A program made the position numbers and the translations under genes. Below, piece by piece: positions 10,124 to 22,243 of a stretch of DNA of 64,000 nt (positions are counted from its first letter, which is position 1; every line of letters starts with the position of its first letter). The DNA comes from Dastarcus helophoroides. Its lineage: Eukaryota > Arthropoda > Insecta > Coleoptera > Bothrideridae. The DNA lies in NCBI GenBank assembly GCA_028583605.1, contig CM053328.1:4905304-4969303 (forward strand), given 5' to 3'. The notes under the pieces are model-generated. The model searched no databases. It worked only from the letters and a program-made list of their open reading frames with translations, and was not told where the DNA came from.

Positions 10124-12599
10124 CAGCCGAAAATCAAAGAGGCAAACGTCCAAACAGCAAAAGAAAAATCAAGCAGCAACAGCGACAAAAACATTAAAAA
10201 GCAGAGTGTAAAAGAGTGAAAAAGCAAAAGAACCAAAGAGCAAATATTCCAGATCCAGAGGGTGAAAATCTAGAAGCAGAACCAAAGAAGCAAAGAGGCA
10301 AAAAAGCAAAGAGATAAGGATAAAAGAGACGAATAATTAGCAATTAAATAGCTTAAGAGTAAAAGAACGAAAGACTAAAAAAGTCAAAGAGTCAGAGGCC
10401 CCAAAGAGGCAAATAGTCAGAAAGCAGTATCAAAAAAGCAGAAGAAAGAAGATCCAAAGACTAAAAAATCAAAGACCAAAGGAACCAAACAGCAAAAGAA
10501 ATATAGAAGCAAATATCCAAAAAAGCACAGTGCCAAAGGGTAAAAATGCTGAAGTAAAAGAGCTAAAGAACAAAATAACCAAACAGTCGATAAGTAAAAG
10601 TACTGATAGAATACTAAAAACCCAAAAAGTCCAGAGTCAAAAAGACAAGAGCCAAAAAAAACAGGAAACCAAAAAACAAAAGTATAACAAAACAAAAAGG
10701 CATAATGTCAAAAGAGCCAAAAGAGAAATGGAACAAAAGAATGAGATGACAAAAGAGTTAATGTGTAAAAGAGCAAAAACGTAAAAGGACCATTGAAGAA
10801 ATTTTCGAGCTAAAAAGCAAATGGGCAGAAAACTTAGTAAGCATAAAAGAGCAACAGAGCCAATAATCTAAAGTCAAAGAAACAAAGCAGCAGAACACAA
10901 AAGGGCAAATGGATAAATGGGCCAATAAGCAAAAAAGGCTAACAAAGCAAATAAGAAAAGAGCAAAAGAACAAAAGAGAGAAGAACTTTGAGCCTAAGAG
11001 TCGAAGAAATAAAAGACAAATGGGCCAAACAGCAAATAAGCAAAAAAGGCCAACAGAGCAAATAATTTAGAGTTAGAAGATCAAAGGAGCAAATGACCAA
11101 ATGAACAAAAAAGAAAAAGAGCAAAAGGGCAAAAAACCATTGAGTTAAAAAGTCAAAGATTATGGACCGTATTGATAGATGGGGATAGATAGTTAGGGAT
11201 AGATGGGGTTAAAGAGGAACCAAAAATGCAAAAGCCACAAACGTAATAAGCAAAAGAGCAGAGGACAAAAGAGTCAAAAAACAAAACACCCAAAGAAACA
11301 ACGAGGGTAAAAACCCAGAAGCGAAGAGCCACAGAACCAAAGAGCCAAAGACAGGCAAAAATCAAAGAGGCAATGGACCAAACAACAAAAGAACAATCAA
11401 AGAGCAGGAGAGTCAAAGCGACAAAAACAAAAAAGCAGAAGGTAAAAAAGAGAAAAGGCAAAAGAACCAAAGAGCAAATACTCCTGAGCCGGAAGGTGAA
11501 AATCTAGAAGCAGAACCAAAGAAACAAAGAGGCAAAAGAGCGAAGAGATAAGGATCAAAGAGGCAAATAATCAACAATCGAAGAGCTTAAGAGTAAAAGA
11601 ACGAAAGACTAAAAGAGTCAAAGAGTCAGAGGACCCAAAAGACAAAGAGTCATAAAGCTAGTATCAAAAAAGGAGAAGAAATAAAAGCCAGAGACTAAAA
11701 AATCAATAGACCAAAGGAATCAAAAAGCAAAAGAACCCTTTAGGTAAATATCCAAAGAGGCACAGTGCTAAAGGGTAAAAATACTGAGAGCTAAAGAACA
11801 AAATAACCAAACAGTCGATAAGTAAAAGTACTGATAAAATAAAAAAAAACCAAAAAGTCCAGAGTCAAAAAGCCAAGATTAAAAAAAAAACAGAAAACCA
11901 AAGAGCAAAAGTATAACAAAGCAAAAAGGCATAAGGTCAAAAGAGACAAAAGTGAAAAGGAACAAAAGAATGAAATGACAAAAGAGTTAATGTGTAAAAG
12001 AACCATTGAAGAAGTTGGCGAATTAAAAAGTAAATGGGCAAAAGAGTAAGTAAGCATAACAGAGCAACAGGAGCCAATAATCTAAAATCAAAGAAACAAA
12101 GCAGCAGAAAGTAAAAGGGCAAATGGGTAAAAGGGCAAATAAGCAAAAACGGCCAACAGAGCAAATAGGCAAAAGAGCAAAAAATACAAAAGAGCGAAAC
12201 ACTTTGAGCTAAAGAGTCCTAGAAAACAAATCGGCCAAACAGCAAATAAGCAAAAAAGGCCAACAGAGCAAATAATCTAAAATTAAAGGAGCAAATGACC
12301 AAATGAGCAAATTAGCAAAATATCAAAGGAACAAAAGGGCAATCAAAAGAGTAAACAAACGAAAGATTAAAAGAGTCAAAGAGTCAGAGGACCCAAAAGA
12401 GGCAAAGAATCAAAAAGCCAGTATGAAAAAAGCAGAATAAAGAAGATGCAAAGACTAAAAGTCAAAAACCAAAGGAACCAAATAGGAAAAGAACCATAGA
12501 AGCAAATATTCAAAGAGGCATAGTGCCAAGGAGTAAAAATGCTGAAAGTAAAAGAGCTAAAGAACAAAATAACCAAACAGTCGATAAGTAAAAATTACT

Positions 12600-14305
12600 G
12601 ATGGAATACTAAAAACTTAAAAAGTCCAGAGTCAAAATCAGCACTCAAACAGCTTAAGAGTAAAAGAATAAAACACTAAAAGAGTAAAAGTGTCTGAGGA
12701 TGCAAAGAGACAAAGAGTCAAAAAGCTGGTATCAAAAAAGTAGAGGAAAAAAGCCAAAGACTAAAAAATCAAAGACCAAAGGAATCAAAAAGAACCATAA
12801 AGGCAAATATCCAAAGAGGCAGAAAGGGTAAAAATTGCAAAAAAAAAGGAAAGTATTAATTTTTATTCCAAAAAAACTCACCCAAAGCGCCAAAAATCAA
12901 AAAAGTAATGGACCAAACAACAAAAGAAGAATCAAAGAGCAAGACAGTCAATGCGGCAAAAACAAAAAAAACAGAAGGTAAAAGAGAGAAAAGGCAAAAG
13001 AACCAAAGAGCAAATACTCCGGAGCCAGAGGGTGAAAATCTAGAAGCAGAACCAAAGAATCAAAGAGGCAAAAAAAGCAAAGAGGTAAGGATCAAAGAGG
13101 CAAATAATCAGAAATCAAGTCGCTTAAGAGTAAAAGAACGAAAGATTAAAAGAGTCAGAGGACCCAAAGAGGCAAAGAGTCAAAAAGCCAGTATCAAAAA
13201 AGCAGAAGAAAGAAGATCCAAAGACTAAAAAGTCAAAGACCAAAGGAACCAAATAGCAAAAGAACCATAGAAGCAAATATCCAAAGAGGCACGGGGCCAA
13301 AGAGTAAAAATGCTGAGAGTAAAACAGCTAAAGAACAAAATAACCAAACAGTCGATAAGTAAAAGCACTGATGGAGTACTAAAAACCCAAAAAGTCCAGA
13401 GTCAAAATCAGCACTTAAACAGCTTAAGAGTAAAAGAATAAAACACTAAAAGAGTAAAAGTATCTGAGGACGCAAAGAGGCAAAGAGTCGAAAAGCTGGT
13501 ATCAAAAAAGTAGAGGAAAAAAGCCAAAGACTAAAAAATCAAAGACCAAAGGAATCAAAAAGAACCATAAAGGCAAATATCCAAAGAGGCAGAAAGGGTA
13601 AAAATTGCAAAAAAAAGGAAAGTATTAATTTTTACTCCAAAAAAACCCACCCAAAGAGCCAAAAATCAAAAAGGCAATGGACCAAACAACAAAAGAAGAA
13701 TCAAAGAGCAACACAGTCAATGCGGCAAAAACAAAAAAAAGCAGAAGGTAAAAGAGAGAAAAGGCAAAAGAACCAAAGAGCAAATACTTCGGGGCCAGAG
13801 AGTGAAAATCTAGAAGCAGAAGCAAAGAAGCAAAGATGTAAAAAAAGCAAAGAGGTAAGGATCAAAGAGGCAAATAATCAGAAATCAAGTCGCTTAAGAG
13901 TAAAAGAATGAAAGATTAAAAGAGTCAGAGAACCCAAAGAGGCAAAGAGTCAAAAAGCCAGTATTAAAAAAGCAGAAGAAAGAAGATCCAAAGACTAAAA
14001 AGTCAAAGACCAAAGGAACCAAATAGCAAAAGAACCATAGAAGCAAATATCCAAAGAGGCACGGGGCCAAAGAGTAAAAATGCTGAGAGTAAAACAGCTA
14101 AAGAACAAAATAACCAAACAGTCGATAAGTAAAAGCACTGATGGAGTACTAAAAACCCAAAAAGTCCAGAGTCAAAATCAGCACTTAAACAGCTTAAGAG
14201 TAAAAGAATAAAACACTAAAAGAGTAAAAGTATCTGAGGACGCAAAGAGGCAAAGAGTCGAAAAGCTGGTATCAAAAAAGTAGAGGAAAAAAGCCAAAGA
14301 CTAGA
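12600..14305 (+). repeat. 770-bp tandem duplication within the satellite
   Basis: The landmark gtcaaaatcagcact occurs near 12634, 13404 and 14174, exactly 770 bp apart, and the sequence between is almost identical. Both full copies share the unusual T-containing segment ggaaagtattaattttta (about 12849 and 13618). A third copy stops near 14303. This is younger than the surrounding degenerate satellite. Confidence 0.85.
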
Positions 14306-15894
14306 GTAAAACAGCTAAAGCACAAAATAACCAAACAGTCGATAAGAAAAGTACTGATGGAATACTAAAAACCCAAAAAGTCCAGAGTCAAAAAGCCAAA
14401 AGTCAAAAAAATAAACAAAAAACCAAAGCGCAAAAGTATAACAAAGCAAAAAGGCATCATGTTAAAAGAGTCAAAAGAGGAAAGGAACAAAGAAATGAAA
14501 TGGCAAAAGAGTTAATGTATAAAACACCAAAAATGTAAAAGAACCATTGAAGAAGTTGGCGAATTAAAAAGCAAATGAACAGAAGACTAAGTAAGCATAA
14601 AAGAGCAACAGAGCCTAACCCAAAAAGTCGAGAGTCAAAAATCCAAGCGCCAAAAAAAAAAACAGAAAACCAAAGAGCAAAGGTATAACAAAGCAAAAAG
14701 GCATAATATCAAAAGAACCAAAGGAGGAAAGGAACAAAAGAATAAAATGACAAAAGAGTTAATGTGTAGAAGAGCAAAAAGATAAAAGAACCATTAAAAA
14801 AGTTTGCGAATTCAAAAGCAAATGAGCAGATGAGTAAGTAAGTAGAAGAGCAACAGAGTCAATAATCTAAAGTCAACGAAACAAAGGAGCAGAAAGCAAA
14901 AGGTAAATGGGTAAAAGGGCAAATAAGCAAAAAAGGCCAACAGAACAAATAGGCAAAGGAGCAAAAGAACAAAAGAGTAAAAAACTTTTAGGCAAAGCGT
15001 CGAAGAAGAATCAAATAGCAAATGAGCCAAATAGCTAATGAGCAAAAAAGGCAAACAGAGTAAATAATCTAAAATTAAAGGATCAAAGGAGCAAATGACC
15101 AAATGAGCAAACAAGCAAAAGAGTAAAAGGGCAAAAACCATCGAGTTAAAAAGTCGAAGATTATGGACCGTATTGATGGATGGGGTTAAAGAGGAATCAA
15201 AAATGCAAAAGCCACAAACGCAATAAGCAAAAAAGCAGAGAGGAAAAGCGTCAGAAATCAAAACACCAAAAGAATCAACGAGGGTAAAAATTCAGAAATA
15301 AAGAACAAAAGAGCGAAAAGTTTGAGCCAAAGAGTCAAAGAATCAAAAAACAAATGGACCAAACAGGAAATAAGCAAAAAAGGCCAACAGTTCAAATAAT
15401 TTAAAGTTAAAGGATCAAAGGAGCAAATAACTAAATGAGCAAACAAGCAGAAGAGCAAAAGGGCAAAAAACCATCGAGTTAAAAAGTCGAACGAAAGTTG
15501 GACCGTATTGATGGATGGGGCCAAAGAGGAACCAAAAATGCAGAAGCCAAAAACGCAATAAGCAAAAAAAACAAAGGGCAAAAAGTCAAAAATCAAAACA
15601 CCCAAAGAATCAACAAGAGTAAAAATCTAGACATAAAGGGCAACAGAACCAAAGAGCCAAAAACAGCCAAAAGTCAAAGAGGTAAAGAGCCAAAGAGCAA
15701 AAGAAGAATCAGAGAGCAAGAGAGCCAAAGCTACAAAAACAAAAAAAAAGCAGAGGGTAAAAGAGAGAAAAAGCAAAAGAACCAGAGAGGACGAGAGCCA
15801 AAGCGGTAAAAACAAAAGAAGTAGAAGGCAAAAAACCATTGAGGTAAAAAGTCGAAGATTATGGACGATATTGATGGAGGGGGAGAGTTAGATT

Positions 15895-16262
15895 TCTGTC
15901 AGAGACAACACATGGGGTCTTCATTTTGAGTTTAGAGTTTGGGTTTAGCCCCCGAATGTTACAGAATTGAATTTTGAATGAATAATTTGAAAGAAACTTG
16001 GCCCGTGACACATTAAAACCTTTCGTCGATTTTGGATTCCCTCGCACACTCTCCATCCGAAGATCCGAACGGGAGGGTTCGGAACTTTTTGCACGAAGAG
16101 AATCATCATGGTAACGAAGGTTTTCACGGCCAGAGTCAGTACAGGATATACTTCTTCCGGGATTGGATCGTGTCAAAGAACTACTTAAATTGTTCACACA
16201 TTTTATGTAGTTCTGTGACACGGTCCAATCCCGGAAGAAGTATATCCGGAATTCATCATCTT
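15895..16262 (-). pseudogene. Remnant of a non-LTR retrotransposon, start of endonuclease domain
   Basis: The minus-strand frame runs without a stop over about 145 codons. Near its end (about 15930-15990) it contains FKIQFCNIRGLNPN, which resembles the first beta strand of the apurinic-type endonuclease of arthropod non-LTR elements (a core N-x-RGL block). Conservation stops after that block, so the element is truncated and lacks the catalytic endonuclease residues and reverse transcriptase. The upstream, Ser/Arg-rich part encodes the inverted repeat at 16144-16247. The assignment rests on one motif from memory of the family. Confidence 0.45.
16144..16247. repeat. Hairpin with 41-bp arms
   Basis: Arms 16144-16184 and 16207-16247 are inverted copies with two mismatches around a 22-nt loop. 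The arm sequence begins ggatatacttcttccggg. It overlaps the retrotransposon remnant and abuts the 285-bp element fragment, so it may mark a rearrangement or the end of a small foldback element. Confidence 0.85.
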
Positions 16263-16267
16263 TACTT

Positions 16268-16405
16268 TTAATGCACAGACCAATAGGTTTGAACATTTAT
16301 TAGATTCGAAGTTTGGAAACCAAAGACCGGTTTCGATCTTATTAGATCTATACACGCCTGGAGGGCTGCATGAATTTGTAGTCTAGGTTGCATTCTACTT
16401 GCATA
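16268..16405 (+). mobile_element. Deleted third copy of the 285-bp TIR element
   Basis: It starts ttaatgcacagaccaatagg, matching the terminus of the elements at 1102 and 6062, and follows the right-arm copy through gatcttattagatct. It then jumps to sequence equivalent to 6442-6495 (gcctggagggctgcatg), outside the 285-bp unit. About 290 bp is therefore missing relative to the palindrome arm, so this copy derives from the arm itself or from its parent family. Confidence 0.65.
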
Positions 16406-18705
16406 CATCTTTGCTTTTAGTAATTACAAGAAAAAAAACAACAGTAGATGAAATCAGAAAATGAGATGAAGTCCAGGATGAGGAAAGAAGAATAACAGGA
16501 ATCGACTCACGTGTGTCAGAGACGGAAAGCATGATGTAAGCATCATTTCACCAACTCCTAGTGATACGTGGGGTGGTACAACTTCGGACGACTGAGACCT
16601 CCAGTCTACCCACCTCAAACTTTGAAAATAGTGGCAACTGAAGAAACGAATTTAAAAAAATCAAAATTGCGAGACGAAGTCGAAATTTTGAGAATACTAA
16701 TTTTGAAATAAAAGCTGAAATTTTGAAAAAAGTTCAAAATTCGCAGGTCATTAAAAAATTACTATTAAGATGGAAAATTTGGTGTCCTGAGTGTTAGATT
16801 ACGAGAAATACAACACCTCAGTGGCTTACACCCCTAAGTACGTGAACCTTTGACGATATTTTGTTATCCAAGCCAAAGCGAGCTACTTTTTTTTGTTCTA
16901 AATACTGTCCATCCCAAAATAAATTGATTTTGTGAATACAGATGACACCAGAGCAAAAAATTCAAAATGAGATGTTCCCCCACGGCCCACAATGTGAAAT
17001 GGTCGAATTTTCGGAACACCCAATCGGAGTAGATGCCAGACAAGTTCCTGGGCGATGCATGAATAAAACAGCGACTTCCACAAAAGCACACGAACAACTG
17101 AAAGAAGCTGTTGACCTTAAGCATTCGCAGGCAGTAAAACGGCCAAAGCACGCTCGTAAAGTTTGTATATAAGAGAAAACTTCCTTTTCAACAATAGGCG
17201 ACGTATTCATCCGTAATTTGAGACACACGAAGGGCTTTATTGCTGATCAATTACGTTGTTAAGGGTAACAGGTAGACTGCGGCCGATCGATGTAATAAAA
17301 TACCGGCAAATGTAGACTCTCTTGTGGGGAACTGCACACGTGTTCGTTTACGGCCAGAATGAAAAGTCACTCGCGAAAATTTTGCTTTCATTTTTCAAAG
17401 GTCGATATCGAATTGGTGCAGTTCAGAGACTACTAGTGCAGCAGAAAAGAGTGCAGTCTGTAAATCATCAAAGCAGGAGGTTCCACGAGCCAAGCTTTGG
17501 CATCACTCGTGGCACAAGCGACAATGCAATAAAAAAAGTTCATCGGATGCGCCAACGGCCATTATCTTTAAATGATTCATCTTAGGTGGCCAGGGTTTTT
17601 ACATGGGGCCACTTTTCTTAAATGATTCGACTGATACTCTTCAGGTTACTGCTCTCATTAGATAAAAATGTCGTCTGTAAACGGTTCCATTATACTCACA
17701 AATCTGGAATGTACCTAAATGATTCCGAGAAATTTAGATCATAAACCTCTGGGTCTGGATAGATTAATATTTAGTTTTTATTTGTCCATGTTTTTTATTT
17801 GAAGGCTCAACGCTGCAATGCTGTTTAGATAATGAGTTCATATATCGATCCATCCAATTAAAGCTGTAAAAAAGGTTGGGAATCCGTTTTAGTAAATTAT
17901 TTAACGCCAGTAGCTATGCAGTAAACAGTATATAAACCTCTGAGTTATTGGCTTAACTCTTAATACTTCGTTTATTGCAATTATCTATTTATTACTCAAC
18001 TTACTGTGAGGATTAGTACCTTTCATCTTTAGATTTAGCTGGTATATCATATTATTCATTTCGATACACCTTGATTCTCAGTTGCTACTTGGAGACATCT
18101 CATGGAACCATTACTCGAATTAAGTAATAGTATCAGGGAACATCTCGATCTTGAGTCATATAGTCTCCTCTTCGATACAGTCTCGGCCAAATTAATGACA
18201 CTGGACCCCAGAAAAATTAAGGTAGTTCACTTCATCGGCATTAACCATAGCGTTAGGTCTACGCTATGTATAGCAAGACGTAACCCCCGGACTACCATCA
18301 CCTAGTTGGTACTTGTGGATTCAAAATAAATAAAATCTCCAATCCGTCGACAACACTGCACTGTTTGTGTAAACTTCACTAAGCTAAAGGATCGAATTTG
18401 TCTTTTTCATTTTTCATTTAGATGAATATTTTCGGAGTTAGCACTAGTTCACGCAATGCAGTAATTGCTGTTGGGATTGAACATTTTATCGCTATCTGAG
18501 GCATTTTCATAAACGGTGTCCTATTACGAATTGCGAATGCGAATGAATCTGAGACATTATCAACACAGTTATCAATTCCATAAATAGTTGAATTGATTGT
18601 AGAAAAAAATGTGCATATCTGGAGGAAGACGATTTTTTTTTATTTTTCAATTATAACACAAGAAAATTTGAATAACATTTCAAATTCATACATAAGTAAC
18701 AATTG
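16406..18705. other. Single-copy-looking region, no gene recognised
   Basis: This 2.3-kb stretch lacks tandem or low-complexity structure. Three short plus-strand open frames stand out by composition: 16942-17172 (76 aa, preceded by tttgtgaatacag, which could be a splice acceptor), 17322-17585 (87 aa, basic) and 18102-18305 (67 aa). None resembles a known family and none has clear donor sites, so I do not annotate them as genes. Lineage-specific exons or conserved non-coding DNA are both possible. Confidence 0.4.
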
Positions 18706-18850
18706 AGAGAGATACTCTGAAGATGCTAGCTTGGCTATCGAAACGCGTTAGAGCAACCTTTGTTGTGTTTTTTAATCTTTCCTGGTTTCAGGGAACAAGA
18801 TTTGTATTTCAATTTTTGAAGATAACCAAGGACCAGTCCGTTTCTCCAAA
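18706..18850 (+). repeat. Dispersed hairpin repeat, copy 1
   Basis: A nearly full-length copy of the window's ~140-bp dispersed family. Order: ctctgaagatg, hairpin, cgaaacgcgttagagcaacc, tttgttgtgttttttaatc, ttggtttcagggaacaag, gaagataaccaaggaccag. Non-coding. Copies in both orientations occur throughout 18-59 kb. Confidence 0.85.
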
Positions 18851-19735
18851 AGAAAAAAATAAAAAGTAAAAATGATTTAATTTGGTCTACTAACTGTTCA
18901 CTGTGGTAATTGGTATAAAACCCTACTTATGCAAGCCCTACTCCCTCTTGGCTGAATTTTATTTAATAAAATTTGGAACTAATTTCGAGGAAAAAAGCCG
19001 AAATTTAAAAAAAAAGACATTTCGCGGAAAAAATTGTTCATCTTTCAAGATGACAGTCGCAGAAAAAGCCAGATTTTGAGAAAAGTAAATAAAAAGGACA
19101 AATTCGAAACCAGTCGAATGTTTTAGTAAAAGGCAAACATTTTCAATAACAGCTAGTTAGATTTTCCATTAAATTTTGGAAAAAAAAGAACGAATTTCAA
19201 GAATTAATTATAATTCTAAAAACTAAAGACTAAAGTCTAGTCTAAAGACGACTTAAAAAAAATTAAAAAAGTCAATTTTAAAAAACTCAATTTTAAAAAA
19301 GAAACTCAAAATTTCCATAAAAAGAACAAAACTTGAAAAAAAGACGAAATGTTTAAGGGAAAGTTAAATTGAAAATGAAATTGTCATACTGAAGATAAAA
19401 TCGTACTTAAAAAGAGGAATTGGGAAAAAATCGACTTTTCGATAAAAAGACGAATTTCGAGGCAAAAATCGTTTGCAGAAATATAAATTTTGTTTGAAAC
19501 GATTTTGAGATAAAAGTCCAAGTATTGGAAGAATGACAAAATTTAAGAAACAAAACGAAATTTTCAGAAATTTGGATTTAATAAAGTCGATTTTCAAAAA
19601 TGGCCGAATTTCTATACAATTTTGGAGAATTGGGTATTTTTGACAATGTTAAATTTAAAAATATCGATTTTTTAGAAAATTTCATTTTTTTGAAACTTCG
19701 TTTTCATTTCTCCAAAATGTTATCCTTTTTTTTTG
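18851..19735. other. Degenerate A-rich DNA (cgaaatttt type)
   Basis: Successions of imperfect 15-25-bp phrases such as gacgaaatttcgagaaaaa with no fixed period. No gene or RNA seen. Confidence 0.7.
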
Positions 19736-19872
19736 GTGGAACGGACTGGTCCTTGGTTATCTTCAAAAATTGAAATACAGAACTGGTCCCCTGAAACCAA
19801 GAAAGATTAAAAAGCAGAACAAAGGTTGCTCTAACGCGTTTTGACAGCCAAGCTGTCATCTTCAGAGGGACA
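19736..19872 (-). repeat. Dispersed hairpin repeat, copy 2 (inverted)
   Basis: A full-length minus-strand copy from ggtggaacggactggtcctt to gccaagctgtcatcttcagag. It faces copy 3 head to head: catcttcagag at 19857-19867 and ctctgaagatg at 19881-19891 form an 11-bp palindrome with a 13-nt loop. Confidence 0.85.
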
Positions 19873-19877
19873 CTATT

Positions 19878-20466
19878 TCTCTCTGAAGATGAGAAATTGG
19901 CTGCCGAAACGCTTTAGAGCAACCTTTGTTGTGTTTTTTAATCTAACTTGGTTTCAGAGGACAAGTTCTGTATTTCAATTCTTCAAATTTTACTTGTTAC
20001 GAAAATGTCTACATTTCAAAATTTCGAGTTGTTCTCAAAATTTTTACTTAGTTTGAAACTTTTCTCCTTTTTCAGATTTCTTTATGTTTTGAAAATTGTA
20101 TTTTTTTTTAAATTTCGACTTTTTTCTGGAAATTTTAACTTTATTTTTAAAAAATTCGAGAGAGAGAAACTGTTTCTCTCTGAAGATGACAGATTGGCTG
20201 TCGAAACGCTTTAGAGCAACCTTTATTGTGTTTTTCAATCTTACTTGGTTTCAGAGGACAAGTTCTGTATTTCAATTCTTCAAATTTTACTTGTTATGAA
20301 AATGCCTACATTTCAAAATTTCGAGTTGTTCTCAAAATTTTTTACTTAGTTTGAAAGTTTTCTCCTTTTTCAGATTTCTTTTTTTTTGAAAATTGTATTT
20401 TTTATTTTGAAAATTTCGACTCTTTCTGGAAATTTTAACTTAATTTTTAAAAAATTCGAGATGATT
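19878..20466 (+). repeat. Two tandem ~298-bp units each starting with the dispersed hairpin repeat
   Basis: The units start near 19878 and 20176. Each has the hairpin repeat (gaagatgagaaattggctgcc, then gaagatgacagattggctgtc) followed by the same ~180-bp AT-rich tail containing tcaaaatttcgagttgttct and ttaaaaaattcgaga. The close match over the tail shows one tandem duplication and not two independent insertions. Confidence 0.85.
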
Positions 20467-20492
20467 TCCAAAGTTACTTTTTCTCGAAATTT

Positions 20493-21563
20493 TGATTTTT
20501 GTATTTTGTATTTTGTATTTTGTATTTTGTATTTTGTATTTTGTATTTTGTATTTTGTATTTTGTATTTTGTATTTTGTATTTTGTATTTTGTATTTTGT
20601 ATTTTGTATTTTGTATTTTGTATTTTGTATTTTGTATTTTGTATTTTGTATTTGTATTTTGTATTTTGTATTTTGTATTTTGTATTTTGTATTTGTATTT
20701 TGTATTTTGTATTTTGTATTTGTATTTTGTATTTTGTATTTTGTATTTGTATTGTATTTTGTATTTTGTATTTTGTATTTTGTATTTTGTATTTTGTATT
20801 TTGTATTTTGTATTTTGTATTTTGTATTTTGTATTTTGTATTTTGTATTTTGTATTTTGTATTTTGTATTTTGTATTTTGTATTTTGTATTTTGTTTGTA
20901 TTTGTATTTTGTATTTTGTATTTTGTATTTTGTATTTTGTATTTTGTATTTGTATTTTGTATTTTGTATTTTGTATTTTGTATTTGTATTTTGTATTTTG
21001 TATTTTGTATTTTGTATTTTGTATTTTGTATTTTGTATTTTGTATTTTGTATTTTGTATTTTGTATTTTGTATTTTGTATTTTGTATTTTGTATTTTGTA
21101 TTTTGTATTTTGTATTTTGTATTTTGTATTTTGTATTTTGTATTTTGTATTTGTATTTTGTATTTTGTATTTTGTATTTTGTATTTTGTATTTTGTATTT
21201 TGTATTTTGTATTTTGTATTTTGTATTTTGTATTTTGTATTTTGTATTTTGTATTTTGTATTTTGTATTTTGTATTTTGTATTTTGTATTTGTATTTTGT
21301 ATTTGTATTTTGTATTTGTATTTGTATTTTGTATTTTGTATTTTGTATTTTGTATTTTGTATTTTGTATTTTGTATTTTGTATTTGTATTTTGTATTTGT
21401 ATTTTGTATTTTGTATTTTGTATTTTGTATTTTGTATTTTGTATTTTGTATTTTGTATTTTGTATTTTGTATTTTGTATTTTGTATTTTGTATTTTGTAT
21501 TTTGTATTTTGTATTTGTATTTTGTATATTTGTATTTTGTATTTTGTATATTTGTATTTTTTT
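20493..21563 (+). repeat. TATTTTG heptamer array (about 150 units)
   Basis: Over 1 kb of tandem TATTTTG, with occasional six-base units (tatttg) that shift phase. All three plus frames stay open and read as repeats of YFVFCIL, which explains the apparent 370-400-codon frames. The array decays at its right end into tatatttgtat. Confidence 0.97.
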
Positions 21564-21761
21564 ATATTTTTATCAAAATATACTTTGAATCTTCTGAAAT
21601 GTCATATTTTATTTTGAAAGTTTCGAGTTTTTGTTTTCAAAATTATTATTTTAAGAAAAAATGAAGGGATTTCAAAAAGAAAGAAGATTTTGAATTAAAA
21701 TACCAAAAAGTATAATTTTGAGAATAAAGCCGAATTTTCAAAAAAAAAACACTTTTGAATG

Positions 21762-21850
21762 TTGTACGTTGTATGTTGTATGTTGTATGTTGTATGTTGT
21801 ACGTTGTATTTTATACGTTGTAGCTTGTACTTTGTATTTTGTGTTTTGTA
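21762..21850 (+). repeat. TATGTTG/TACGTTG heptamer block
   Basis: Around a dozen heptamers of the form tatgttg or tacgttg. They start a second heptamer complex 200 bp after the TATTTTG array and share its unit length. Confidence 0.85.
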
Positions 21851-22243
21851 TTATATTTCGTATTTCGCATTTTGTATTTCCTACTTTGTATTTCGTATTT
21901 CGTATGTCCTATTTTCTATTTCCTATTTCCTATTTCCTATTTCCTATTTCCTATTTCCTATTTCCTATTTCCTATTTCCTATTTCCTATTTCCTATTTCC
22001 TATTTCCTATTTCCTATTTCCTATTTACTATTTCCTATTTCCTATTTCCTATTTCCTATTTCCTATTTCCTATTTCCTATTTCCTATTTCCTATTTCCTA
22101 TTTCCTATTTCCTATTTCCTATTTCCTATTTCCTATTTCCTATTTCCTATTTCCTATTTCCTATTTCCTATTTCCTATTTCCTATTTCCTATTCCCTATT
22201 CCCTATTCCCTATTTCCTATTCCCTATTCCCTATTCCCTATTC
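21851..22243 (+). repeat. TATTTCC heptamer array
   Basis: Mixed tatttcg and tatttcc heptamers give way to about 40 uniform TATTTCC units, then TATTCCC variants near 22190-22240. Confidence 0.95.

Larger units (their letters stand above)
7320..15890 (+). repeat. Degenerate A-rich satellite with higher-order repeats
   Basis: About 8.5 kb is built from short words such as caaagagcaaaag, gagccaaag and agtcaaaga, almost free of T-rich stretches on the plus strand. K/Q/R-rich frames on plus and F/L/C-rich frames on minus (up to about 200 codons) are artefacts. Larger segments recur in order: the block at about 7600-9250 returns at about 10260-11940 (offset near 2660 bp), and the block starting ggaccaaacaacaaaag occurs near 8702, 11374, 12909 and 13679. 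It is interrupted by a solo LTR at 9870-10123. Confidence 0.9.

Noticed and set aside
7328..15839. Lys/Gln-rich plus frames and Phe/Leu/Cys-rich minus frames up to 206 codons
   Set aside because: By-products of the A-rich satellite; the frames do not persist between sister repeat units.
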